A stretch of 41,881 nt of DNA from Bacteroidia bacterium. GTDB taxonomy: Bacteria; Bacteroidota; Bacteroidia; NS11-12g; UBA9320. A program made the translations under genes and the position numbers. Where the stretch lies: NCBI GenBank assembly GCA_020849295.1, contig JADLGN010000038.1, forward strand, positions 1 to 41,881, read 5' to 3'. The notes beneath the pieces were generated by a model. That model saw only the letters and a program-made list of their open reading frames with translations. It had not been told where the DNA came from and ran no database searches. The first letter of the stretch is position 1. Every line of letters begins with the position of its first letter. Shown in pieces: positions 17,164 through 25,921 of this stretch.

Positions 17164-18423
17164 TTAAATATTTTTTTTAATAATGTCCAGCAATTTATCA
17201 ATATCAGATTTCTGGTTATAAATATGAGTGCTAACTCTTATAACATTTACATTGTTTTCAGGCACAATTCTTATTATAATATTTTCTTTTGAAGCAGCTT
17301 CCTGAAATTTTTGCATGGTTATAGTTTTCATCCTAAATCCTGTTACTGCGGCTCTTGAAACAGCCTCTTCCGGTGTAACAATTTCTATATTACTTCCAAG
17401 ATTTTTCAAATTTTCTCTGAAATATTCTGTAAGATATTTTACCCTGTCTTCTATATTTTGTTTGCCAATTGTTTCATGAAATTTTATAGCGGCCTGAATT
17501 CCTTCATATAGTTCTGCGCTTTGTGTTCCGTAATAAAAGCGATGTGCATTTCCGCAATATCCATTCATTGTGGGGGGATTACTAAGCATATCCCATCCTG
17601 AGTCACTATAAGCTCCTACCATTAAAGGTTTTAAAAATTCAAGTTTTTCTTTTTTTATGTATAAAAAACCTGTTCCTTTAGGTCCAAGCATCCACTTATG
17701 ACAACAAGATGAGTAAAAATCGCAAGCTATATCGTGCAAGTCAAGGTTTAACATACCGGCTCCATGAGCTCCGTCAAAAAATGAAAATATTCCTTTTTCT
17801 TTTGCCAATGTTGCAATTCTTTTTGCCGGTAATACCTGTCCTGTAGTGCATGGTATATGAGGAACTGCTATTACTTTAGTTTTTTTGTTAATTAGTTTTT
17901 CAATATTAGCCAGAGTTTCGTCGGATGTGTTTCCAAGGTTTACTGCTTTTAAAATTATTCCGTCATTCTTTGCTCTGTTTAGCCATGGTAAGGCGCCTCC
18001 TACATGTTCGTGTGTTGTGAGAATTACTTCGTCTCCTTTTTTTAATGGTAAACCTTGTGCTATTATATTATTTCCTTCAGTAACATTATGTGTAAACGCA
18101 ATTTCGTCTTTATCTGCACCTGTAAATTTCGCTAAAGCTTCAATGGTTTCATGGTCGCCTCCACCATATTGACCTTTGGTATTTATTGAAATAATTTTAT
18201 TATAAATAGCCTCAATAACACTATATGGCGATATTCCCATAGTACCATTGTTGAGATATATTAATGATGATTGTAGAGGAAATTGCAACCTTAGCATTTT
18301 CCAATATTCTTCGTTTGTTGCTATATCTATTGCTGGTTGTTTGGGTAATTTAGTTGGAAAATTAAAAGATAAAAGTGCCGGATATGCTACAAGTGAGTTT
18401 TTAATAAATTGAGAACGATTCAC
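17164..18423 (-). CDS. class V aminotransferase-fold PLP enzyme (isopenicillin N epimerase-like)
   Basis: The 419-residue protein belongs to the fold-type I class V group. Visible motifs are YLNNGTMG near residue 58, HNVTEGNN, TTHEHVG, FDGAHGAGM and the PLP-lysine region CCHKWMLGPKGTG (Lys about 243). Relatives include cysteine desulfurases, selenocysteine lyases and isopenicillin N epimerase-like enzymes, so the reaction is uncertain. The N-terminus (MNRSQFIKNSLVAYPALLSF) has a basic residue plus a hydrophobic stretch resembling a twin-arginine-less export or anchor signal. The start is GTG at 18423, one base after the rhodanese-thioredoxin stop, so co-translation is likely. That partner suggests a sulfur substrate, but this is inference. 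Confidence 0.85.
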   Translation of the reverse strand: MNRSQFIKNSLVAYPALLSFNFPTKLPKQPAIDIATNEEYWKMLRLQFPLQSSLIYLNNGTMGISPYSVIEAIYNKIISINTKGQYGGGDHETIEALAKFTGADKDEIAFTHNVTEGNNIIAQGLPLKKGDEVILTTHEHVGGALPWLNRAKNDGIILKAVNLGNTSDETLANIEKLINKKTKVIAVPHIPCTTGQVLPAKRIATLAKEKGIFSFFDGAHGAGMLNLDLHDIACDFYSSCCHKWMLGPKGTGFLYIKKEKLEFLKPLMVGAYSDSGWDMLSNPPTMNGYCGNAHRFYYGTQSAELYEGIQAAIKFHETIGKQNIEDRVKYLTEYFRENLKNLGSNIEIVTPEEAVSRAAVTGFRMKTITMQKFQEAASKENIIIRIVPENNVNVIRVSTHIYNQKSDIDKLLDIIKKNI

Positions 18424-18424
18424 T

Positions 18425-19147
18425 TTATGGTTTTATATATTTTTCAATAGCCTTTACAATATTTTCTTCAGGATTAAATCCTATCATTTGTTCTACTAGT
18501 TTTCCATCTTTATAAAATAGCAATAGCGGTATTTCGTTTACTTGTAACTGATTAGAAAGTTCTTTGCTTTCGTCCACATCAATGCCAACTATTTTAACTC
18601 CTTTAGTTGCGTAATCGGTACTTATTTTATCAAGTATAGGTTTTAGCATTTTGCAAGGTTTACACCAAGTTGCATTAAAATCTATAATTACAATTTTTTC
18701 TGAATTAATAATTTTGTCGTATTCTGTTTTGCTAATTGCAGTTGCTACTGGTTCTACGGGCTTGGGTATTGTTAGCTTAAATCCTTGATGTTCCCACATT
18801 AACAGTCCACCTTTAAGCATGTATATTTTCACAAATCCATCTTTATCTAATACTTTTATTGCTTCTTTTGTTCTTCCTTCTGACTTGCAATAAATTGCTA
18901 ATGCTTTGTTTTTGTCAAGTTTATTCATTTTTTCTTTAAACTCTGGATCATAAAAGTCTATGTTTTTTGCATTTTCAATATAACCTGTGCTAAATTCTTC
19001 GGGGGTTCTAATATCTATTATTTGAATGTCTTTTTGTTTAACAATTTCTGAAAATTCTTTAGGGGATAGAATTTCGTTATTGCTGGCTTTGCAACTATAA
19101 CAAAGCAATAGTATAACTATGCTATATATTGATAAATATTGTTTCAT
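18425..19147 (-). CDS. rhodanese-thioredoxin fusion lipoprotein
   Basis: The 240-residue protein begins with an SPII signal and lipobox cysteine 19 (LLLCYSCK), so it is membrane anchored on the periplasmic side. A rhodanese domain covers about residues 27-123, with the catalytic cysteine 87 in IYCKSEGRTKEA. A thioredoxin domain covers about residues 138-240, with WCKPC at 161-165 and the cis-proline segment NEIPLLLF. It could move or reduce sulfane sulfur or disulfides in the envelope. It lies 10 nt after the GH3 gene and one base before the class V PLP gene. Confidence 0.9.
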   Translation of the reverse strand: MKQYLSIYSIVILLLCYSCKASNNEILSPKEFSEIVKQKDIQIIDIRTPEEFSTGYIENAKNIDFYDPEFKEKMNKLDKNKALAIYCKSEGRTKEAIKVLDKDGFVKIYMLKGGLLMWEHQGFKLTIPKPVEPVATAISKTEYDKIINSEKIVIIDFNATWCKPCKMLKPILDKISTDYATKGVKIVGIDVDESKELSNQLQVNEIPLLLFYKDGKLVEQMIGFNPEENIVKAIEKYIKP

Positions 19148-19157
19148 TTTTTTTCTA

Positions 19158-20672
19158 TTATAAATATTTGTAAATTTCTTCTATTATTTTTCTGTCATTA
19201 CTTAATCTCGGAACTTTATTTTGTCCTCCAAGTTTTCCCTTTTCTTTTAGCCAATTGTAAAAAACACCTTCTTTGCATGTCCTTATTCTGGGAAACGCTA
19301 TCGCCATATTTCCCGTTCGTTTTGCTTCATAGTCAGAATTTAGGTTTTTTAAATGTGTATCTAGTTTTTGAGCAAAAATATCTATATTTTCAGGATGTTT
19401 GTAAAATTCTATTATCCATTCATGACCACCCGGTTCATCGTCTTTAAAATAAATAGGACCTGCAGTAAACTCTCTTACTTCTGAATTAGTTTCAACACAA
19501 GCCATTGTAATTGCAGCTTCAGCATTTTCTATCATAAGCTCCTCCCCAAATGTATTAATAAATAGTTTTGTTCTTCCTGTAATTATAAATTTATATGGAT
19601 TATTGTCTATAAACTTGACGGTGTCTCCAATAAGATACCTCCATAATCCGGCATTTGTTGTAATTGCCAATGCATAATTTACACCTACTTCTATTTCGTC
19701 TAAAAGTAGTGCTTTTGGGTTTTCTTTTTCTAATTCTCCAAGTGGTATAAATTCATAAAATATACCATAATCTACCATTAGCAACATTCCTTCGCTTCGC
19801 GGTGATTCTTGTATTCCAAAAAATCCTTCTGATGCGTTATAGGTTTCAATATAATTCATGCTTTCTGAAGGAATTAGATTTTTAAACTGCTCTCTATACG
19901 GGGCAAAATTAACACCACCGTGAATATATAATTCAAGATTTGGCCAAACATCTAACATAGAACTTTTTCCTGTTATTTCTAATAACCTTTTGAATAAAAG
20001 CAATGTCCATGTTGGTACTCCTGAAATACTTGTTACATCTTCGTTTAATGTATGACGGGCTATTTTTTCTAATTTTTCTTCCCAATTTGCCATTAATGCA
20101 ATTTCTTGTGTTGGAGTACTTATTAAATTAACCCAAAATGGAAGATTATTCATCATTACAGCGCTCAAATCTCCATAATACATATTTTCTGAAAGAGGAT
20201 TTATTTCATGGCTTCCTCCTATCATTAAACTTTTTCCTTCAAAAATTTTAGTGTTTTGAAATTTTGAACAATAAAAAGTAAGAACGTCTCTTCCGCCTTT
20301 GTACTGGCAATCTTCAAGAGCTTCAAAACTTACAGGAATAAATTTACTTTTGTCTGTTGTTGTGCCTGATGATTTTGCAAACCAAGTAATCTCTGAAGGC
20401 CAAAGTAAAAATTGTTCTCCATTTAACATTCTTTTTATATATGGTTTTAAAGAATCATAGTTTTGTAATGGAACTTTGCTTTGAAAATCTTCTACGGAAT
20501 GAATATTTATGAAATCATGCAATCTCCCAAATTCTGTTCTACTCCCTTTGTATATTAAGTCATTAAAAATATTATATTGAGTTTCTGCTGGATTTTTTAA
20601 AGAAAATTCTACCTGTGGTAGCCTACTTTTGAAGTACCAAGCAAGAAAAGAATTTATTATTGTAGATTTCAA
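19158..20672 (-). CDS. GH3 family acyl-adenylate-type protein
   Basis: The 504-residue product matches the GH3 auxin-responsive-promoter family, ANL-superfamily enzymes that adenylate a carboxylate and in plants couple it to an amino acid. Visible signatures are WFAKSSGTTTDKSKFIPVS (phosphate loop), SGVPTWTLLLFKRL, YIETYNASEGFFGIQ and the hinge/C-domain segment FIITGRTKLFINTFGEELM. Bacterial GH3 substrates are unknown. The start is TTG at 20672 because an in-frame stop lies 5 codons upstream and no ATG precedes the conserved N-terminus. It appears to head a GH3, rhodanese-thioredoxin, class V PLP, DUF3857 unit. Confidence 0.9.
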   Translation of the reverse strand: MKSTIINSFLAWYFKSRLPQVEFSLKNPAETQYNIFNDLIYKGSRTEFGRLHDFINIHSVEDFQSKVPLQNYDSLKPYIKRMLNGEQFLLWPSEITWFAKSSGTTTDKSKFIPVSFEALEDCQYKGGRDVLTFYCSKFQNTKIFEGKSLMIGGSHEINPLSENMYYGDLSAVMMNNLPFWVNLISTPTQEIALMANWEEKLEKIARHTLNEDVTSISGVPTWTLLLFKRLLEITGKSSMLDVWPNLELYIHGGVNFAPYREQFKNLIPSESMNYIETYNASEGFFGIQESPRSEGMLLMVDYGIFYEFIPLGELEKENPKALLLDEIEVGVNYALAITTNAGLWRYLIGDTVKFIDNNPYKFIITGRTKLFINTFGEELMIENAEAAITMACVETNSEVREFTAGPIYFKDDEPGGHEWIIEFYKHPENIDIFAQKLDTHLKNLNSDYEAKRTGNMAIAFPRIRTCKEGVFYNWLKEKGKLGGQNKVPRLSNDRKIIEEIYKYL

Positions 20673-20720
20673 TTTAAGGCAATTTTATATAAATAAGCAA
20701 TAAAATCAAAATTTTTTAAC

Positions 20721-21734
20721 TTATAATATTGCAAATTGATTTAACAATCTTATATCATTTTCAAAAAACATTCTTATATCTTTTATTCCATATTTAAGCA
20801 TTGCTATTCTTTCTACACCCATTCCAAAAGCAAATCCTGAATATTTATTGCTATCTATTCCGCAATTTTTAAGAACATTTTCATCTACCATACCACATCC
20901 CATTATTTCCAGCCAACCCGTTCCTTTTGTTAATCTGTTTTTATCTTCGGTATCTTTTCCTAAATAAATATCCATTTCTGCAGAGGGTTCTGTGAACGGA
21001 AAATATGATGGTCTAAATCTTATTTTAATATTTTTTCCAAAAAATTCTTCTACAAATTTATAAAGTACAAATTTTAAGTCTGCAAATGATACATTTTTGT
21101 TTATATACAATCCTTCTATTTGATGAAAAAAACAATTAGACCTTGATGAAACTACTTCGTTTCTGTAAACTCTACCTGGCGATATAGTTCTAATTGGAGG
21201 TTTTTTATTTTCCATTACCCTTACCTGTACTGATGATGTATGAGTTCTTAATGCTATATCTTTTTTAATAAAAAAAGTATCTTGCATATCTCTTGCAGGA
21301 TGATTTTCAGGAAAATTAAGTGCAGTAAAATTATGCCAATCATCTTCTATTTCATTACCTTCTGATATTTCAAAACTTAATTTTTTAAAAATATCAATTA
21401 TTGAATTTTTTACAATGTTTAGCGGGTGTTCACTTCCAAGATTTAATTGTAAACCTGGCAATGATTCGTCTAATATTTCTTTTGATTTTATTAATTTTGA
21501 TTCTATTAATTTCTTTTTTTCATTAAACTTTATATCAACTTTATTTTTAAATTCATTTAGTAATTTTCCGTATTTTATTTTTTCTTCTTTTTCTAAATTT
21601 TTAAATTTATCAAACATCGAACTTATTATACCATTTTTTGATAAATATTTTAGTCTGAAATTTTCTAAATCTTCTGATGTTTCTATATTTTCTTCTTTAA
21701 CAACTTTTAATAAATTATTTATTTCTCCTAACAT
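20721..21734 (-). CDS. pheS: phenylalanyl-tRNA synthetase alpha subunit
   Basis: PheS is the catalytic subunit of the alpha2beta2 synthetase that charges tRNA-Phe. The 337-residue length is normal. A coiled-coil N-terminal arm, lysine-rich and about residues 1-90, leads into the class II catalytic core: [30 protein letters not shown] (motif 1/2 region), [28 protein letters not shown], and motif 3 [18 protein letters not shown]. The pheT gene is not adjacent, as often in Bacteroidota. Codons are strongly A/T-biased, more than in the genes further left. No TAnnTTTG box was found immediately upstream. Confidence 0.97.
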   Translation of the reverse strand: MLGEINNLLKVVKEENIETSEDLENFRLKYLSKNGIISSMFDKFKNLEKEEKIKYGKLLNEFKNKVDIKFNEKKKLIESKLIKSKEILDESLPGLQLNLGSEHPLNIVKNSIIDIFKKLSFEISEGNEIEDDWHNFTALNFPENHPARDMQDTFFIKKDIALRTHTSSVQVRVMENKKPPIRTISPGRVYRNEVVSSRSNCFFHQIEGLYINKNVSFADLKFVLYKFVEEFFGKNIKIRFRPSYFPFTEPSAEMDIYLGKDTEDKNRLTKGTGWLEIMGCGMVDENVLKNCGIDSNKYSGFAFGMGVERIAMLKYGIKDIRMFFENDIRLLNQFAIL

Positions 21735-21954
21735 TATTTTTCAAAATTAACTTTAAAAATATTTCTTAAAAAAAATTAAAATTCATTTAAGGTATAGATA
21801 ATTTATTTAAAATTTTAAATTCTTTCTTTTTATAGCTATGTTTATTTATGAATAAATTTATTTTTAAATTTACTAACTAACACAAATTAACAAATATAAA
21901 TTATTTAAAACATTTATTTTCAAATGATAATATATTTTAATATTTATAAAATTA

Positions 21955-21981
21955 TAAATTAACATACATTTTGTTAATTTA
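21955..21981 (-). terminator. 10-bp stem, 7-nt loop hairpin downstream of the mnmG operon
   Basis: TAAATTAACA pairs with TGTTAATTTA around a 7-nt loop. It lies about 100 nt past the stop of the Ig-like lipoprotein, the last gene of the minus-strand operon that contains ybeY and mnmG. A terminator role is possible, but the stem is almost entirely A/T and the following minus-strand sequence is AT-mixed, not a clean T-run. Confidence 0.3.
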
Positions 21982-22045
21982 ATAAATGTTTAAAAAGTAT
22001 TAAGAATTTAGAATTTTTAAAATATTTAATTTAATAAATGTTTAA
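21974..22045. repeat. 20-bp perfect direct repeat, 52 bp apart
   Basis: TTAATTTAATAAATGTTTAA occurs at 21974-21993 and again at 22026-22045. The first copy overlaps the right arm of the inverted repeat. In sequence this AT-rich some repetition is expected, but a 20-bp perfect match at short spacing is long for chance. Confidence 0.7.
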
Positions 22046-22084
22046 TTATATTGTTAAAATAAAAAATATAACATTATTTAAACA

Positions 22085-23644
22085 TCAATTAAGATTGATA
22101 TTAACATTTTCAATATCCCAATTTGGTTTTATGTTTAAGAAATTATTTAATTTTAAATGTCTTTCTGGATTTTTTCCATCTTCTATATTTCCTATATCTA
22201 AAACACCATTACTATTTTCATCAAAAATTATATTTATATTATAATTTCCAGGTATAATATTTTTAAAATATAAAATTTCATTAGTAAAAGATTTTAAAAA
22301 ATATTCATAGTTTTCGTTTGAAATAGTAAGTAATATAATTCTTTTATTTTTATCTATTGTATCTAAAACTATTAGAGAAATATTACCTGTTTCTTCTGCA
22401 TTAGCTTTTTCAACAATAAATGTATCACAATAATTTTCATAACCATTTATATCTTTTAATGATTTTTTTTTGAAAACAATTTGAGCAGGAAAAGAAGTTA
22501 TATTTTTTATTAATATTTTTTTTGAATTTATTATTTCTACATCTTTTTCTGTTTTTATACCATTTATTAATATGTTTTCAGAATTTATTGATGCAATAGG
22601 TATATTAGATTCAAAAATTACAGGAAGATTATTATTTGTTTTAGATGTTTTTAATTGAAGATTTAATAAAAGTTTTGTTTTATTTTTAGGTTGTTTTAAA
22701 TTAATATTACTTAGTTTATTATTAGTTTTTATTTTTAGATTTATAGTGTCATTTTCTATAAAAGGAAAAAAAATGAGGAAACTATCTTTTTCTACTGTTT
22801 TAACTATTTCTTTATTTTTTTTACTTAATAAATTATTAATTTCATATACTACATCGTCATCATTATTTATTGGTCTATTAAATTTTATTGAAATAGTATT
22901 TTGATTTAAGTATTGAGCTTTTAGAACTTTAAGCTGCAAAGAGTCAGAAGGATATTTATAATAAAGTAATATATTTTTTAAATCAATTTCTTTTGAATTT
23001 TCAAATGATATTTTTTTTATATTGAAAAGTTCTTTTGTGTCTATATAATTATTATTATTATTATCTACATAAACAGTGAGAAAGTAGTTATCTTTTCTTA
23101 AATTATTAAATTTTAAATTACCACTTTTATCAGATAATGTTTGATATTGGGAGTTTAAACTATTAGAAACTAATAAAGCTTTTGTTTTTTTTATAGGCTC
23201 ATTTGTATAGCTATTTATGCATTTACCAATAATACATAATGAATCTAAAAATGAACCAGTTGAAAAAGTATAAGATAAATTATCTAAAATATTTCCTTCA
23301 TTTATATCCATAACAAAATTATTTAATTCAATGTTATAAGTAGTATTTTGTTTAAGAGAATCTTTTTGAATAAATATGTTTAGTTTGTTTTTAATAATTG
23401 AAAATTTTGGTTTATAATTTATAGAAGGAGAAAATATAAAATTATCATTTGTTTGTGCTTTTGAAATTAATTCATCAAAGTATAGGGTAATTTTATTTGG
23501 AAAAATATTAGTATTTCCATTAATAGGGTTTGCTTTAATTAACATAGGAGGCAATACATCTTTGTTTCCTCCAGAAGGTGGAACAACTGTAGCACAAGAG
23601 TAAATTAAAATAAAAAGTATAATTAATTTAAAAATTTTTTTCAT
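22085..23644 (-). CDS. Ig-like (SbsA-type) domain lipoprotein
   Basis: The 519-residue protein has a lipobox cysteine at residue 17 (LIYSCATVVPPSGG). A bacterial Ig-like domain of the SbsA/Big_5 kind follows (PPMLIKANPINGNTNIFP, ITLYFDEL, TTYNIELNN, LSYTFSTG). This layout is common among Bacteroidota surface lipoproteins. Two calcium-loop-like segments are visible: VDNNNNNYIDTKE near residue 200 and DENSNGVLDIGN near residue 485. The first is encoded by an ATT trinucleotide run (23046-23063). Its start overlaps the mnmG stop by 4 nt, so it is translationally coupled to MnmG, an unexpected pairing with no known functional reason. Confidence 0.8.
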   Translation of the reverse strand: MKKIFKLIILFILIYSCATVVPPSGGNKDVLPPMLIKANPINGNTNIFPNKITLYFDELISKAQTNDNFIFSPSINYKPKFSIIKNKLNIFIQKDSLKQNTTYNIELNNFVMDINEGNILDNLSYTFSTGSFLDSLCIIGKCINSYTNEPIKKTKALLVSNSLNSQYQTLSDKSGNLKFNNLRKDNYFLTVYVDNNNNNYIDTKELFNIKKISFENSKEIDLKNILLYYKYPSDSLQLKVLKAQYLNQNTISIKFNRPINNDDDVVYEINNLLSKKNKEIVKTVEKDSFLIFFPFIENDTINLKIKTNNKLSNINLKQPKNKTKLLLNLQLKTSKTNNNLPVIFESNIPIASINSENILINGIKTEKDVEIINSKKILIKNITSFPAQIVFKKKSLKDINGYENYCDTFIVEKANAEETGNISLIVLDTIDKNKRIILLTISNENYEYFLKSFTNEILYFKNIIPGNYNINIIFDENSNGVLDIGNIEDGKNPERHLKLNNFLNIKPNWDIENVNINLN

Positions 23645-25506
23645 CTTCCAAAGTGAACTAATAATACTGAAATATCTGCAGGAGAAACACCACTTATTCT
23701 GCTTGCTTGTCCAATGGTAGATGGTTTTATTTTATTTAACTTTTCTCTAGATTCACTTGATAAAGATTTTATATTACTAAAATCAGTATTAATGTTAATT
23801 GGCAAATTATCTAAAGCTATTATTTTTTCTGCAAGTTCGTTTTCCTTTTCAATATATTTGTAATATTTAATCATAATTTCGGTTTCTTCAATTTCTTCTT
23901 TTGAAAATTTATTAAAAAATTCTTTATAGGTTTCAAAATTATTTATAAAATCAGTAAAAGAAACTTCCGGACGACTCAATATTTTATTAATAGATGTTTT
24001 TTCAGATATTAATGAACTATTAATTTTATTTAAGAAAGTATTTAAAGATTTTAATTCAGGTTTATTATTTTTTGTAAAATTTAACAAAGTATTGATGTTT
24101 TCTGTTTTTTCTAAAAAAGTTTGGTAATTTTTATTACTCAATAAACCTATATCATAACCAATTTTACATAAACGTTGGTCGGCATTATCTTGCCTAAGAA
24201 GAATTCTAAATTCCGCCCTTGACGTAAACATTCTATAAGGCTCATTAGTTCCTTTATTAACTAAATCATCTATCAATACTCCTATATAGGCTTGTTGACG
24301 AGATAAAATAAAAGGAGGTAAATTGTTTATTTTATTGTGTGCATTAACACCGGCAACTAATCCTTGGCAAGCCGCTTCTTCGTAACCTGTTGTACCATTT
24401 ATTTGACCTGCAAAGAATAAGTTTTCAATTATTTTAGTTTCTAATGTGCTAAACAGTTGAGTAGGATCGAAATAGTCATATTCAATTGCATAACCAGGAC
24501 GAAAAAGTTTAACATATTCAAACCCTTTAATAGTTCTAAGTGCTCCATATTGAATATTTTCAGGTAATGAAGAAGAAAATCCATTAATATAAACCTCTAC
24601 AGTATCCTCACCTTCTGGTTCAATAAAAATTTGGTGTCTGTTTTTGTCAGCAAATCTATTTACTTTATCTTCTATTGATGGACAATATCTTGGACCAATC
24701 CCTTTAATTGTACCATCAAATAAAGGAGAGAAATCAAACCCTTTTTTAATTATATCATGTGTTTTTTCGTTAGTATAAGTTATATAGCAGCTGCGTTGCT
24801 TTAAGCTATTTTTATTATCTTTCCAAAAAGAAAAAGAGTATATATTTTCATCGCCCGTTTGTTCTTCTAATAATTTATAGTTTATCGTTCTACCGTCAAC
24901 TCTTGGCGGAGTACCTGTTTTCATCCTTCCGTGAGAAAAACCAAAATTTTCTAAAGTTTCAGTAACTCCTTTTGTAGAAGATTCAGATGCTCTACCGCCG
25001 TTAATTTTTACATTTCCTACATGTATTAACCCATTTAAAAAAGTGCCGGCGGTAATAATTAAAGATTTACTATTAAATGAAATGCCAAGAGAAGTGAAAA
25101 TTGAAAAAGACGAATTAGGAAGTATTTCAAAACCTATAACATTGTCTTGCCAAAAATCAATATTTAAATTTTTTTCAAGAATTAATCGCCAGTTCCAAGA
25201 GAATTTCATTCTATCACATTGGGATCGAGGGCTCCACATGGCAGGACCTTTTGATAAGTTTAACATTCTAAATTGAATTGATGAAATATCCGTGATTTGC
25301 CCCGACATCCCACCGAGAGCGTCAATTTCTCTTATCAATTGACCTTTTGCCACGCCCCCCATTGCAGGATTACAACTCATTTTAGCAATAGTTTCCATGT
25401 TAGAGCTTATTAATAATACCGTTGAGCCAAGAGACGCTGCAGAATATGCTGCCTCACAACCGGCATGACCAGCCCCAACAATTATAATATCGTAATTATT
25501 TTTCAT
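23641..25506 (-). CDS. mnmG: tRNA uridine-5-carboxymethylaminomethyl modification enzyme MnmG
   Basis: MnmG (GidA) works with MnmE to install the cmnm5 group on wobble U34 of several tRNAs, using FAD, NADH and methylene-tetrahydrofolate. The 621-residue length is standard. The FAD-binding GAGHAGCEAA motif begins at residue 11. Also conserved are SCNPAMGGVAKGQLIREIDALGG, KTGTPPRVDGR, CPSIEDKV, FAGQINGTTGYEEAA and a C-terminal GQASRISGVSPADISVLL. It overlaps the ybeY end by 11 nt and the next lipoprotein by 4 nt. In many bacteria mnmG lies close to the chromosomal origin, which fits the two parS-like sites immediately upstream. Confidence 0.97.
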   Translation of the reverse strand: MKNNYDIIIVGAGHAGCEAAYSAASLGSTVLLISSNMETIAKMSCNPAMGGVAKGQLIREIDALGGMSGQITDISSIQFRMLNLSKGPAMWSPRSQCDRMKFSWNWRLILEKNLNIDFWQDNVIGFEILPNSSFSIFTSLGISFNSKSLIITAGTFLNGLIHVGNVKINGGRASESSTKGVTETLENFGFSHGRMKTGTPPRVDGRTINYKLLEEQTGDENIYSFSFWKDNKNSLKQRSCYITYTNEKTHDIIKKGFDFSPLFDGTIKGIGPRYCPSIEDKVNRFADKNRHQIFIEPEGEDTVEVYINGFSSSLPENIQYGALRTIKGFEYVKLFRPGYAIEYDYFDPTQLFSTLETKIIENLFFAGQINGTTGYEEAACQGLVAGVNAHNKINNLPPFILSRQQAYIGVLIDDLVNKGTNEPYRMFTSRAEFRILLRQDNADQRLCKIGYDIGLLSNKNYQTFLEKTENINTLLNFTKNNKPELKSLNTFLNKINSSLISEKTSINKILSRPEVSFTDFINNFETYKEFFNKFSKEEIEETEIMIKYYKYIEKENELAEKIIALDNLPININTDFSNIKSLSSESREKLNKIKPSTIGQASRISGVSPADISVLLVHFGR

Positions 25507-25921
25507 CTGTTTTCACGTGAAACAAATGTTGAAGAAAAAAGTTTTCCATTTTTGTCATTTCTGATTTTTCTTTTTCATTTTTATCGTTATAATTTGCTAA
25601 ATGCAATAATCCATGAATAACCAATCTTGTCATTTCGGTTTCGATATCAATATTTAAAAACCTTGAATTTTCTTCCGCAACAGAATAACATATGAATATT
25701 TCCGAATCTTTTGATATGTTGTCTCTAAGGTCAAAAGTTAATATATCAGTATAATAATTATGATTTAAGTATTTTTTATTTAATTCTAAAATATCTTCTT
25801 TACTTACTATATTTATAAAGATAATTTCTAAGTCTAATTTTAAATATTTACCAGTTTCTAAAAATTTATCAATATTTTTAAATATAAATTTATTAAAATG
25901 ATTAATTAATTTTACTTCCAT
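25496..25921 (-). CDS. ybeY: endoribonuclease YbeY (rRNA maturation factor)
   Basis: YbeY is a metal-dependent RNase needed for 16S rRNA 3'-end maturation and ribosome quality control. The 141-residue length fits. The metal-binding region reads HGLLHLANYNDK, with His103 and His107 in place. The position equivalent to the third ligand (H of HxxxHxxxxxH) is Asp113, a change I associate with Bacteroidota homologues. The upstream TDILTFDLRDN segment is also typical. Its ATG overlaps the CHU_C gene stop by one base (TGATG), and it overlaps mnmG at its end. A parS-like site lies inside its last codons. Confidence 0.93.
   Translation of the reverse strand: MEVKLINHFNKFIFKNIDKFLETGKYLKLDLEIIFINIVSKEDILELNKKYLNHNYYTDILTFDLRDNISKDSEIFICYSVAEENSRFLNIDIETEMTRLVIHGLLHLANYNDKNEKEKSEMTKMENFFLQHLFHVKTDEK
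25509..25524. promoter_or_regulatory. parS-like centromere site A
   Basis: Read on the minus strand the site is TGTTTCACGTGAAAAC. It matches 14 of 16 positions of the ParB-binding parS consensus TGTTNCACGTGAAACA, with a perfect CACGTG centre and left half. It lies inside the 3' end of ybeY, next to the mnmG start. ParB spreads from such sites to organise and segregate the origin region. No parA or parB gene is in the window. Confidence 0.6.

Larger units (their letters stand above)
21735..22084. other. 350-bp extremely AT-rich spacer between pheS and the Ig-like lipoprotein gene
   Basis: The spacer holds no supported gene. Very few G or C bases are present. It contains a 10-bp inverted repeat (21955-21981) and a perfect 20-bp direct repeat (21974-21993 and 22026-22045), annotated separately. 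I searched it by eye for DnaA boxes (TTATNCACA) and found none, and saw no perfect TAnnTTTG box for pheS. It is the only gap above 300 bp in the window. Confidence 0.8.

Noticed and set aside
21735-22084. AT-rich spacer as oriC
   Set aside because: No DnaA boxes (TTATNCACA or close) were found, and dnaA is not adjacent. AT-richness alone is not sufficient.
23046-23063. ATT trinucleotide run as a phase-variable repeat
   Set aside because: It encodes a run of asparagines in a calcium-loop-like segment, and a change of whole repeat units keeps the frame, so no on/off switching is expected.
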